NCBI GenBank assembly: GCA_037367405.1
Contig: JAZKJV010005758.1
Span: 1 to 64,000, forward strand
Reading direction: 5' to 3'
Length of the DNA: 64,000 nucleotides
DNA from: Ottelia alismoides
Lineage: Eukaryota; Streptophyta; Magnoliopsida; Alismatales; Hydrocharitaceae
Shown: in pieces, positions 33,391 to 43,405 of the stretch
How the letters are laid out: each line of letters starts with the position of its first letter
Numbering within the stretch: position 1 is the first letter of the stretch
Notes under the pieces: generated by a model
What the model was told of the DNA's origin: nothing
The model's input: the letters and a program-made list of their open reading frames with translations, nothing else
Databases searched by the model: none
Position numbers and translations under genes: made by a program

Positions 33391-34687
33391 TCACAGATAC
33401 ATATAAGACCAATGACCCATATGCTCGTTGTCAGTGCTCCATGATGCCCCCATCTCACATATGTGGCATCTTCACATCGGCTTTTTCATCCCGTAAAGAA
33501 CCCATCAAATGCAAATGATCACCTCCTACAACAGACTAACAACCATAGGGCACTATTGTTTCCTCTTCTCCTTCTGTGAAACTCGTCGACACCGCTTGCC
33601 TCCCTCAACTCTAAGGACGGTTGCAGCAACATCACATACAAAAAGAGGGGAGGCGGGAACAAGGGGGGCATCACTGGTAGAAATCCCATTAAGGTGTTCA
33701 ATTGATCTCCTCCAAACACGAACCCCACCAAGGGAGTGGAGTTGCTCCTCCATATTTGTTCTCAATATGGGCTTTAAGCCCATCCCATCACCATTCACCA
33801 CCACTCCTCCCTCCTCTGTCCCCGCCGCAACGGCGGAACACTACCTCAAGTTACTCCACCATGATCTCAGAATTTTGATCTCTTTTTCGTCGATCTTAAC
33901 CTCCTCCACTGCGCAAGTTACTCCTCGTGCCTCTAACCTCTGGTTTCCATCTTCTTGTGTATTTTTGTTGCATCAACATTGCATGCTCTCTCCTGCAGCC
34001 ATCGTGATAAGCCATTATTCTCCACCGTCGTGGACGAGCACGGTTCCTCTCCTGTTGTTACCATCCTTGGCCTCCAAGACCAAGGGATTCACAGTCTTTT
34101 CTCCTTTTTTCTATATTTTTTAAGGTTGTTGATGCGAGTTGGGGTGGCATAGTAGGGCAACGAGCATTGGGTCATTGGTCTTGTCTATAGAGGTGAATGT
34201 GGAGAACGAGATTAGATAAGGGAGGGGAACCTTTGTAGAGAAAGGGCCTTTTCATCTATTTACTTAAATTCCAAAACAGAATTCAATCGTATTAATGGTG
34301 ACAAAGATGTTGGGGACCACATTGTTACCGTTAACTAGGAGGATATCCGCGCTTCGCGGCGGAAGCTAAATTTGGTGATCATACGTAAGTTAAAATATGA
34401 AGTTGTAATTACTAAGGAATAGATCAATTTCTTGTAAATCCTTTGTTTTTCCAATAAACATAGAGGTGAAATACGTTAAAAATTGAATCATACAAAGTGG
34501 GGACATCTAGGAGCATCAACATTCATATTTCATCTGGGCAATCTTTACTGACAATACCGTAATAAATGTTTGATTTATTATATTCTTCATATTTACGACT
34601 ACAGATTCCTCTTAATATTAACTACAACGAAGGCAGGAAAAAAAAAGATAACATCAATAAATTGTACAGAAAGGTAGAAGTAAATTT

Positions 34688-34705
34688 GGGGGGGGGGGGG
34701 GGGGG
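34688..34705 (+). repeat. Poly(G) run of 18
   Basis: Uninterrupted G18 in AT-rich DNA. Could form a G-quadruplex, or its length may be a sequencing or assembly estimate. Confidence 0.85.
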
Positions 34706-35151
34706 TAGAAAATAACAAATAAAGTTCGCCCAATCATAAGCTGAATAGGGCAGTATAGGTTGAGAAGGTATAGCACAAACGGAAATTATGATTCAAAAGT
34801 AGAAGCGCAATCAACTCTATGAAGCATTTTTGCAATAAACTACATATCTCCACATTCACATACACGTTAAATTGAATTACCACAGAGTTTAAATCCATGC
34901 ACATTTATTATTTTTAGGGAAAAAATATGCAGCAATGACACACAAAGAACATCACCAAACCATAAACCATTTGAAAATATTAAAAAATATTCTTATCTAT
35001 GTTCAATTATTGCATGCCTAAAAATGATAAACTCTTATTGTTATAATTGAAAAAATAGATGTTTTATTTTAAAATCAAGCAGACCATTCAGATCACGTGC
35101 ACAAAAAGTTAGCAGAGAAAATTAATTTTTAATGAGGTCACTAAGAATAAT

Positions 35152-35238
35152 ATGTACACAATATCATATTTTTAGAAGAGGGTGAAATCCCGATGTGGGA
35201 TTTCACCACCAAAAACTATTCGATGTACACAATATCAT
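35152..35238. repeat. 55-bp hairpin segment between 16-bp direct repeats
   Basis: ATGTACACAATATCAT occurs at 35152-35167 and again exactly at 35223-35238. Between them lies a hairpin, GGTGAAATCCC...GGGATTTCACC (35181-35207). The repeats look like a TSD around a tiny insertion. Confidence 0.7.
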
Positions 35239-35814
35239 GCATAATAATATGAAATGGAATCAATATCACAGTCATCAAGATCACAAATTTCAACGGCAAG
35301 CCCAAAGAAAAGTAAAAAATATATATTATAACTTCTTCCATTGAGAAAAAGAAGCATTTTTATTATTGTGAAAAGGGAAAACCAAAATAGATAAAATATT
35401 GTTCATACATCTACGAATGAGAGGACAATACATAGACAAAGCAACATGCACCATAGTAAAAAAACAGAAACAATAAATTTAAAACTATGTTAAATAGTTA
35501 AGATCAAGATCACCTTCCAGATAACCCCAAATAAAAAAAGAACATTTCTGTTTTGGGACGAAGAAAATTTTTGGACAACAATAAAGGAAAAAATGAAAAA
35601 GGAGATATCATCCTCGAAGATAGCACATCTGGCGCTTAGGTTGAAGATGCACATGGGGACAAAAAATCTGTGTCATTCTTTTTTTGGTAAAAGGGTAAAA
35701 CTATATATTTCCAAAAAGAAGACAGTACATATTACATACAATTAGGGCTCCCCGAGCACAGACAACATAAAATTAGAACACAAGATATATACCGCGACAA
35801 AACTCGGTGGCCCT

Positions 35815-38130
35815 ACAAAAATCTGATTAAGTTGAAATTCCGAAGAATATCCACGATGGTACGTTCCGTAGCTTGAAGAGTCGAGGAGGACCAGGCGAGG
35901 TTTCTCTCCCTCCATATATGCCATACCGTAGACCAATAAGAACAGCAATTACTGATTTGACTTTGGATGTGAGCTGATTGCGGATCCAGGAGATGATATC
36001 GGCAAGAAGAAGTGAAGTTGGTGCAGCAATATCCATGGCTGAGCAGATGCCTATCCAAACCGAGGAGGAGTAAGGGCAAGAGAGCATAATGTGCTCGTGG
36101 GATTCCGGGCTGGCTGAACATAGTGGGCACGAGGGTGGGAGATCCAGACCAAAAGAACGCAGCCGATCAAGAGTGGGTAGACGACCTGAAATTGCTCGAA
36201 ATAGGGTGACGGCACACCTTGGAGGAATGTATTTGTTCCACACCACAGCAAACCAATCAACGGGAGAACCACGGGGCCGAAGGAGATCGAAAGCGCTTTT
36301 GAAGGAGTATCTTTTGGAGGAGAAGGACCAGGTTGGGGAGGGGTAGTCGCCCCTGATTGCGGGGCGAATTTTGGACCTGTAAGCAACCATAATTCGCCAA
36401 AGTCTGGAAGAGGAACAAGAGGTGTTGACCTCCCAAAAGGATCTACTATTTAGGTACTTAGCACGTAAATATTCCGCCCAAATGGAGTGGCCGGCAGTTA
36501 GGAATCTCCAGGTCCATGCCACGATCATAGCATCCCTCAAAGAGCACAAGGAGGAAAGACCCATCCCACCTTCCTGCCTAGGAAGACAGATCTGGTGCCA
36601 AGAAATATCATGCCGATTACGACCCCAAAGGAACTTGGCGCACAACTTATCCAGCCGACGAACCGCGGAGAGGGGAAGTAGTGTGCCAGCCGTCCAGAAA
36701 AGCAACAAGCCATGGATCACCGTATTAAGCAACTGAGCACGGCCAGCCATGGAGAGACACGAAGCGCTCCAACCATTGAAATAATTCCTAAGCCGGTCTT
36801 CCAACATTCTAGAATCAGAGCAGCGCGAAAAGGAGGATGCAAGAGGAAGACCCAGGTATATCGACGGCAGGTGATGCTGGAGCAAGCCAAGTCGCAGCGT
36901 AGTGGCAAAATGAAGGGTTGCCGACTTGGGCCGAATAATCTTACTCTTCTTCGGGTTCATCTTAAGGCCAGAGAGAGCCTCAAAATCGTTCATGATTTCT
37001 TTCACAGCCTCAAGGGAAGCTAGAGTACCCTTGCAGAAGATAAGGACATCATCAGCATATATTAGGTGCGAGGGGGCCTTGGTTCGTCCTCGCCCCATCG
37101 ATTTGAAGCGACCATTAATATCCTCCAAGTTCAACAAACTGGAAAGTGATTCCATGCCAATGGTGAACAAGAGGGGGCTAAGAGGATCACCCTGACGAAG
37201 TCCGCGGCTTCCCCTGAACATGCCATGAGGGGAACCGTTAATGAGAATGGAGAACGAGCAAGTAGTGATGCAGTTATTGATACAATCGATCCATTTTTGC
37301 AGGAAGCCCATCTCCCAAAGAGAGCGGAGAATAAACGAATGTTCCATGGAATCAAATGCTTTGGATATATCATATTTGAGACAAGCTTTATTCCAGGATG
37401 CTCTCTTATCAAAGCCCTGAAGGAGCTCATGAGCAAGGCGAATATTGTCACCAATAGCCCTGCCCTTTATAAATGTCGATTGGTTGGGAGAGATGATAGC
37501 AGGGAGCACCACGGCAAGGCGAGTAGCCAAGACTTTAGAAAATATCTTGTATATGGCATTGCAACCGGAGATGGGCCTGTAATCACCAATGGATGATGGT
37601 GAACTGACCTTTGGAATGAGGGTAATAAAAGTGTGGTTTACCTCCCTGACCATGCTCCAACCGTCGTAGAGGAAGTGGATAGCATCTATGACTTCTTTCT
37701 TGATGAGCGGCCAGTGATACTTGAGAAAGAATGAGTTAAAGCCATCCGGCCCAGGTGCTTTGGAAGAGCCAATAGAGGATAAGGCCTCCCAGATCTCCAC
37801 CTCATCAATCGGTCGAATCAGCCCCAAACAAGCATGCGAGCTAAGCCGAAACTTAGAAGGCGGAAAGGGGGGCGCATCAATGGCAGGAGCAACGGGCGAA
37901 AGGAGGCACTTGAAGTGCTCAATGGCGGCTGCAGCAATCTCAGCGGGGCGCTCGACAACGCAGCCGTTGGGAGCCAAAACATTAGCAATGCAATTAGAGG
38001 AGCTTCTTGATTTGGCGGATAGATGGAAGAAGCGCGTATTACGATCTCCCAGGTTTAACCCATCAACTCTGCTCTTCTGGCGCCATGCGGATTCAAGGTC
38101 CTCATCCAAAGTCATGAGGTAGTCTTTCAC
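35815..38130 (-). pseudogene. L1 ORF2 reverse transcriptase and zf-RVT region
   Basis: A 767-codon minus-strand frame. RT motifs: KAPGPDGFNSFFLKYHWPLI, FITLIPKVSSPSSIGDYRPI, ACLKYDISKAFDSMEHSF (catalytic Asp), GLRQGDPLSPLLFTIGMESL, and HLIYADDVLIFCKG (intact YADD). The C-terminal zinc region has CPLCSASPESHEHIMLSC. The final residues shift frame near 35930: the family-like ending (VWHIWRERNLAW) is in the neighbouring frame ending near 35815. There is no RNase H domain. It is the best preserved RT core in the LINE set, but the separate endonuclease frame makes the copy inactive. Confidence 0.93.
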
Positions 38131-38142
38131 GTCGCCCTCAAG

Positions 38143-39110
38143 TTATGCAAGGTAGGGATCAAGGGGCATGGATGCCATCATCTCCGATATAGACTTAAGA
38201 AAGTCCATAGAAAGTTTATTTTCTTTGAAGACGTTTGCCTCCAACCGAGCCCATTTCTTAAGCGCCAATTTTACATTCTTAAGCTTGCGGGAGAGAATGA
38301 AGAGTGGATTGCCTAAGATAGGAGCACCCCAGCCGTTTTCAACACACTCCAAATACCCGGGCCGACCAACCCAGTAGTCAAAGTATCGGAAGGGGACCCG
38401 CTTAGGGGGTGAAGGGCAGAAGGCCACCCGCATCGCCATGTGGTCGGAGTGGACAATAGGTGAATAGTGCACTTTAATCGCGGGCAGCAAGGAGACGAGC
38501 GCCACATTAGCCAGGGCACGGTCCAAGCAAGCTGCAATCCGGGAAGGCCCAATTGAGGTATTAGACCAAGACCACGAATTGCCACTCGTCTCAAGGTCGG
38601 ATAACCCGCAATCAACCAGACAATCATTGAAATGCTCCGAGGGCCAATAAGCAGACGTACGGCCCCCAATTCTCTCATGAGAGAATCTAACAACATTAAA
38701 GTCACCCAGGACAAGCCACGGCCCTTCAACTTGCGACGCCATCATACGAAGGTGAGACCATAGATCCATCCTCGAAGTGTGGTCGTTAGCACATAGATGA
38801 CCGATAGGAATAGCACAAAGCCCCCCACATTGGCGCAGCGCATGGTCAAAGACTGTGAGTGGACCCCAATTAAGTCACAACTCCAAGAATTAGAATTCCA
38901 AAGGAAGTAGACCCTTCCCAACTCTGTGTTGTTATTAAAATTGTTCCATCCCCGTGGGATAAACTTCTCAAATCTTCCTCTGTTGGCCGGCCTGATTTTG
39001 GTTTCAACGAGACCAATCAATTCCGCGTTCGCACCAATGAGTTCTTTCATAATTGCTTTGAACTTGCTGGGCTTATTCAGCCCACGCGAGTTGCAAACAA
39101 TTACAGACAT
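38143..39110 (-). pseudogene. L1 ORF2 endonuclease domain, frameshifted
   Basis: Two overlapping minus-strand frames (38742-39110 and 38143-38769). Motifs of the APE-type endonuclease appear in order: VIVCNSRGLNKPSKFKAI, AELIGLVETKIR (catalytic Glu), LVLGDFNVVRFSHERIGG (Asp/Asn), and IVHSDHMAMRV (the SDH motif). The endonuclease nicks the target and exposes the primer end. A frameshift near 38750 and an in-frame stop near 38143 separate it from the RT. Confidence 0.9.
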
Positions 39111-39667
39111 TAAAAAAGTGAGGAGGTGGGCACCGGGTGCCCCTTTTGCTTTGATTGAGCTCTTGGGAGCTTTTTCTTCTTATGGGTTGCTGTTAACCAG
39201 GCCTGATTAACTTCAGCAACAATAGAATTATTGGTTTCAAGAACAGAAGCCTGTGCACTGGTCTCAAAGGAGGGCCGGTTGAGATCAATAAAGCTTGGAA
39301 TAGCAGATCCAGTGGCGGCGGAAGCCGCCTTCTTTGCTGCAGATGCCATCTTCTGTAGGAAGTGTTTTGAACCGAAAGGAAAGGGGGAGGCAGGCATTCC
39401 ATTAGTATGGGCCCGTCTATGGGCTTTCGGGGGAGCGGCATTGCCATCGAAGCTGAGGTCGGCAGGGGCTTCTGGGGGGCTGGACGCGGCCACTGGATCA
39501 TCAATGGAAGGGATGTCCAGAGGGGATAGGGGATGCTCGGAGGGGAGGGGATCCCCAAGGGGTTGTGCATCACTGACACTAAGCAGATGGTCAGCATCGC
39601 CAAGTTGTTGGGGCTGGTTCCCGCAGTCCACAATAATTTCCGAGTTGAGATCGCCAATCTGTGTCAT
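39110..39667 (-). pseudogene. L1 ORF1 C-terminal part
   Basis: A 185-codon minus-strand frame, Pro/Ser/Ala-rich then basic (THKKKKLPRAQSKQKGH). Its apparent start codon and first two residues come from the TSD and not from the element, so it is a 5'-truncated ORF1 with an accidental ATG. The stop overlaps the ATG of ORF2 (TAATG). Only position links it to the RNA-binding protein of plant L1s; no RRM or zinc knuckle is retained. Confidence 0.7.
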
Positions 39668-39956
39668 TCTAATTCGTGAAGAGAGGGAAAGGCAAAAACG
39701 GAGAGAGGGAAGGAATCGATGAAATGAAATGCGTCAGAAGATTTTTAAAAGTGAAAAAACGGGAAAGGGTAATACGACATGCAAAGAGGGAGCGGTCGTG
39801 AGCTCTCACGAAGCCACATGTCAAGCAACGGGGGAGAAACCCACCTTTTATATATGTATATAGACAATGTTTGGGACCTAAATCATTACAATCGAAAAAT
39901 ATAAGGACCACATTGTTATCGAGCAGCAAGTTCAAGCAGCCTTTTGTAAATTACTC

Positions 39957-40678
39957 TTTGTATTTAATGGTGATAAAATATATAGTAAAAATATAGTAAG
40001 TAGTAAATTACTTTTGAGTTTTCGAGTTTTTACAATGGTTCAATTTAATGTTCAAATATATAATAAAGCAAAAATAAAAACAACAAAAATAAAACTTTCT
40101 GAAAAAATAAAAGGCAATTAAGTCTCATTTTATAAAATAGGGAGTATGTATCAACAGGGACCTAGAAACCCTAATTTCTTTTTTCATGTAAAATGACTTA
40201 ATCCAAAACACTATTTTGTATTTTTAAAAAAAATATTAACTTTTATATTATTTTTGCTAGATTTAAGGTGTTTTAAAATTTAAGAATAAAAGGTGCAATA
40301 TTTTTATAACCAAAATGTGAGATGAAATGCAATGTAAAAGTGACATATTTTAATTATTTTTTATAAAATTTATGTAATTAACATGAATTAATTAAAAATA
40401 TGAATACATCATACCCCTAATATGAGTTTTTTATTGTTAAAAATAGCAATTTATGAAAACTAAACTCACGATAAATTCCTAAATGTAGAGTATCCAATGA
40501 GCTATCAAAAAGTCCTTTTTAATTTTGGCAAGTATTGCAAGATGCACCTGGAAAAATCAAACAATAAATTCACAAATTAATTTATATAGGCTCAATTTCA
40601 ATGGATTTAAGTGGGTACTGTGCAAGAATTTGCTCATGAAATCTCACACAATATTTCCAAAGATCATAATTTTTCTTA
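39957..40678. other. Intergenic AT-rich DNA, no gene
   Basis: No ORF signature, no RNA gene and no structured repeat seen. Confidence 0.4.
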
Positions 40679-40961
40679 GAGTAAATTACACATAAGTTCC
40701 TAAACTATACACCCAATTTCAATGTCACATCTGAACTTTAAAAGGTAACAAAGTTATACCATATCTTTAATATTTGTCTCAATGTGGTTTTGAGCTATTG
40801 TGATTTAAGGTTAGAAATACCAAATGGTAAAATAAATTTCAATGGTCAAGGATCACATTGAGATAAATATTAAAGATTAGGTACCACATTGTTACCTTTT
40901 AAAGTTTAAGTACGTCATTGAAATTGGGTGTATAGTTCACGGACTTTTGTGTAATTTACTC
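40679..40961. mobile_element. MITE with GAGTAAATTACAC ends, 283 bp
   Basis: TIRs run from GAGTAAATTACACATAAGTT to the reverse complement of ACTTTTGTGTAATTTACTC, and continue inward (CACCCAATTTCAATG with CATTGAAATTGGGTG). Exact 7-bp direct repeats TTTCTTA flank it (40672-40678 and 40962-40968). The tips resemble those of the larger TIR element at 29951-39956. Confidence 0.88.
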
Positions 40962-40968
40962 TTTCTTA

Positions 40969-41858
40969 CTTTCTACTTTTGCAAGATTCTCTAGACCAAT
41001 GTTTCATCTAAAAATAAATATGTAATTCAATAAGCTCAGAAAATTCCCACTATATCTTAAATCAAGAGAATAAAATAACTTTCTAAACAAATAATCATTC
41101 AAATTTGACTTTTGTTTTGCAAACTATAAGGTTTACAAGTCAGCAACACATGTGCCTAAATGTAAAATTTTTGAATAAAAATAAACAAAACATCTGAAAA
41201 ATCCTCCATATCTTCTCTCTCCGTAGATGGTCAACATTTTGGTCCTGGAGTCAAAATGAAGAATAATGTTCTCATTATTCCTCCATCTTAAGCGTCACCC
41301 GCAAAAAATACAAATGACTACCAATTATCTAACAATCTTAGATAACATAACCCCCTTATCCCTCCTTCTCCTCACCCTCCTACTGAACAAAGATAGCAAA
41401 TAACTATTACTTATCGCTCATTATTCCTCCTAATTCTCTCCCTCCAATTGAACAAAAACAATGTCTTACCACCACCCCCCCCATCCTTCCTTATATTTGT
41501 TACTTATTCCTCTACAAACGTCAGGTGTCATCCAGCCTCAGCAGAACCCAAGTAAAATTAATTGAACATCCAAGTATTTATAGTAATTGTTCCAACATCA
41601 TGTGTTTTAAGCATGTGAGCTCTCGATCACATCTAATAATGGTAATTGAATCTACTTCACTTGAATCAATTGCTGAGGAGGAGGACTTCTAGACAATAAT
41701 GATGCAATACATGTTGTTAATCGAGGAGCGATAAATGACCTATGTTGAATCTCTTCAAGCATCTGATGGTTAGATTCTCTCATCCCTTACTGGATGGACA
41801 AAGCAGATGCGGGTTTTGGGATGGTCGACAATCCAGATATGAAGAGGGGAACGGTGGT
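40969..41858. other. Intergenic, no gene recognised
   Basis: AT-rich, with short C-rich stretches near 41360-41500. No supported feature. Confidence 0.4.
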
Positions 41859-42269
41859 TGTCGTAAAGCCTTGAAATTGGCATCTCTCGGATCCTATATA
41901 ATAAGATCCGGCTTGTAAAGAGGAAACTAACGGAATTGGTTTCATGTGAATCGGACTTCGTGTCAATTTGTTATGATTTTCGTAAGAAAGAGAAGTAAGG
42001 AGGTTAAAAATGTCATTAACCCGTAATGACTGTCACTAAAACTAATTAAGCATGATTAAAGAAACTAATGACAGATTAAAAATGTCTAATGATCATTAAC
42101 GAACACTAATCAATAGTTAGCAAAAGATAAGCGTAAGCCACGAAAGTTAAATCGTGATTAGTGAAAACTAATAATGATTAGCCTTAATTAAGCATCATTA
42201 GCGAATCTAGAATCCTCTAGAATATTCTAACTTAAGCCCTAAGTTTCGGATAAATTTTGGCCAAAATCA

Positions 42270-42345
42270 TGAGCCGCTAACCGCGGTTAGGTCTAAACCA
42301 TGATTTTCTAACCATGGTTAGCGGTTTTCTGGAGCCTATAAATAC
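42270..42345 (+). promoter_or_regulatory. LTR promoter: palindromes and TATA box
   Basis: CCTATAAATACC with TATAAATA at 42337-42344 is the likely core promoter; the 3' LTR has the same at 52467-52474. Directly upstream are palindromes CTAACCGCGGTTAG (about 42277) and CTAACCATGGTTAG (about 42308) within a larger CCGCTAACC...GGTTAGCGG inverted repeat. The second palindrome is intact in the 3' LTR. Confidence 0.7.
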
Positions 42346-42599
42346 CCCTCCCCCCCCACCCAGTCATTCTCTACGATTTCCACTACCACCACCACCCAAA
42401 GGGCTAGGTCGAGAGGTTGGGAGGAGGAGTGGGAGGTGCGGAAGGAGCGCTAGCGAAGCGTTGCCGGGAGAACGAGGAGGAGGAAGGTACGATCCTCTCT
42501 TAGTCTGCTTCGTGAGCTAGGTTTTCGATTCATGCTCTTTTTCCAGTTTGGTTTCCCGATTCATCTTCTTTTCGATTCGTTTTCTGTTATGGTTCAAGG

Positions 42600-42915
42600 A
42601 GAAATCTGTGTAACACCCTACTTAGGTGCGGGCGGCTATACACGTCAGTGAACCCTATGATTTGTCACACTTTCACTCACCTAAGATATGTGGTATCTAT
42701 CGATTCTCCATTGCTTATTGTTCTATTCTTTCCTTTCCACTTTTGTAGTTATTTTGATGGAGAAATCTGTGTAATACCCTACTTAGGTGCAAACAGCTAT
42801 GCACGTCAGTGAACCCTGTGATTCGTTACATATTCACTCACCTAAGAAGCGCGGTGTCTACTGATTCTCCATCACTTGTAGTTTGGTTATATTCTTCCAG
42901 TTTCCTTGTTATTTT
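42600..42915 (+). repeat. 161-bp tandem repeat, two copies, in LTR
   Basis: Units start at 42600 and 42761 (AGAAATCTGTGTAA). The same pair appears in the 3' LTR from about 52720. Each unit contains an inverted CTTAGGTG...CACCTAAG pair. Confidence 0.85.
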
Positions 42916-42965
42916 TCTCTCAATGATTTTATAGAGGAAACTCTTTTCATTTTTCTTTTAAAAAA

Positions 42966-43145
42966 TGTCCCGATATAAGGGGAAACTCTGTCAAAATTTT
43001 CATTAAAATATGTCCCGATATAAGGGAAAACTCTGTTGAAATTTTCATTGAAATATATCCCAACATAAGGGGAAACTCTGCCGAAATTTTCCTAGAAATA
43101 TCATCCTGTATAAGGGGAAGCTCTGCTGAAATTTCAAGAGAAAAT
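42966..43145 (+). repeat. 45-bp tandem repeat, four copies, in LTR
   Basis: Units start at 42966, 43011, 43056 and about 43101 (TGTCCCGATATAAGGGGAAA and variants). About three units remain in the 3' LTR (53085-53215). A run of TTCTTCGCG/TTCTTCGTG units follows at 43145-43210. Confidence 0.88.
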
Positions 43146-43405
43146 ATGCTCTTCGCGTTCTTCGTGTTCTTCGTGTGTTCTTTGCGTTCTTCGTGTTCTT
43201 GGCACGTTCTTAGCATTTTTGATACGAAAATGAAATTCGATCATTTTAGGAGCCTTAAATCATCCTTTCTGAAAACGAAAGAGGATAAAACACTGCATAC
43301 GTGAGAGAGAGCTCGATTAGGTAACGAAATCCTTCCTTTTGCTGTTGGGTTTTCATATAAGATCGTTGAGACTTCTGTATTTATGCTCCTAGCTATGAAG
43401 AACCC

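Larger units (their letters stand above)
34341..35664. other. AT-rich interior of the TIR element, no gene
   Basis: No ORF with a signature. Contains an 18-base G run at about 34688-34705 and a small hairpin insertion (35168-35222). Confidence 0.5.
35680..39655 (-). mobile_element. L1-type LINE, 5'-truncated within ORF1
   Basis: Minus-strand non-LTR element of about 3.98 kb ending in a short A-tail (T run at 35680-35685 on the plus strand). A perfect 15-bp TSD, AATCTGTGTCATTCT, flanks it at 35665-35679 and 39656-39670. It contains the end of ORF1, an APE-type endonuclease, RT and a C-terminal zinc region, all in plant L1 order. ORF2 carries frameshifts and a stop. Confidence 0.93.
29951..39956. 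mobile_element. Terminal-inverted-repeat element interrupted by copia and L1 insertions
   Basis: The outer ends are GAGTAATTTACAAAGG (29951) and CCTTTTGTAAATTACTC (39956), with related sequence for about 85 bp inward (TAACAATATGATCCC against the reverse complement TAACAATGTGGTCC; GAGTCCCAAA against GGTCCCAAA). Inner inverted blocks join 30040-30183 plus 33396-33430 on the left to 34145-34340 on the right (for example AAGACCAATGACCCA). Without the copia (30184-33390) and the L1 (35680-39655), each with its own TSD, about 2.8 kb remains. No transposase was recognised, so it would be non-autonomous. No TSD was clear. It may be two related elements. Confidence 0.55.

Noticed and set aside
33509..34123. 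204-codon plus-strand ORF
   Set aside because: Inside the interrupted TIR element, overlapped by ORFs on the other strand, no domain or promoter. Not impossible, but unsupported.
42947..43216. Repeat-protein-like minus-strand ORF, with a twin at 53093-53350
   Set aside because: Created by a 45-bp tandem repeat in the LTR; no sign of expression as protein.
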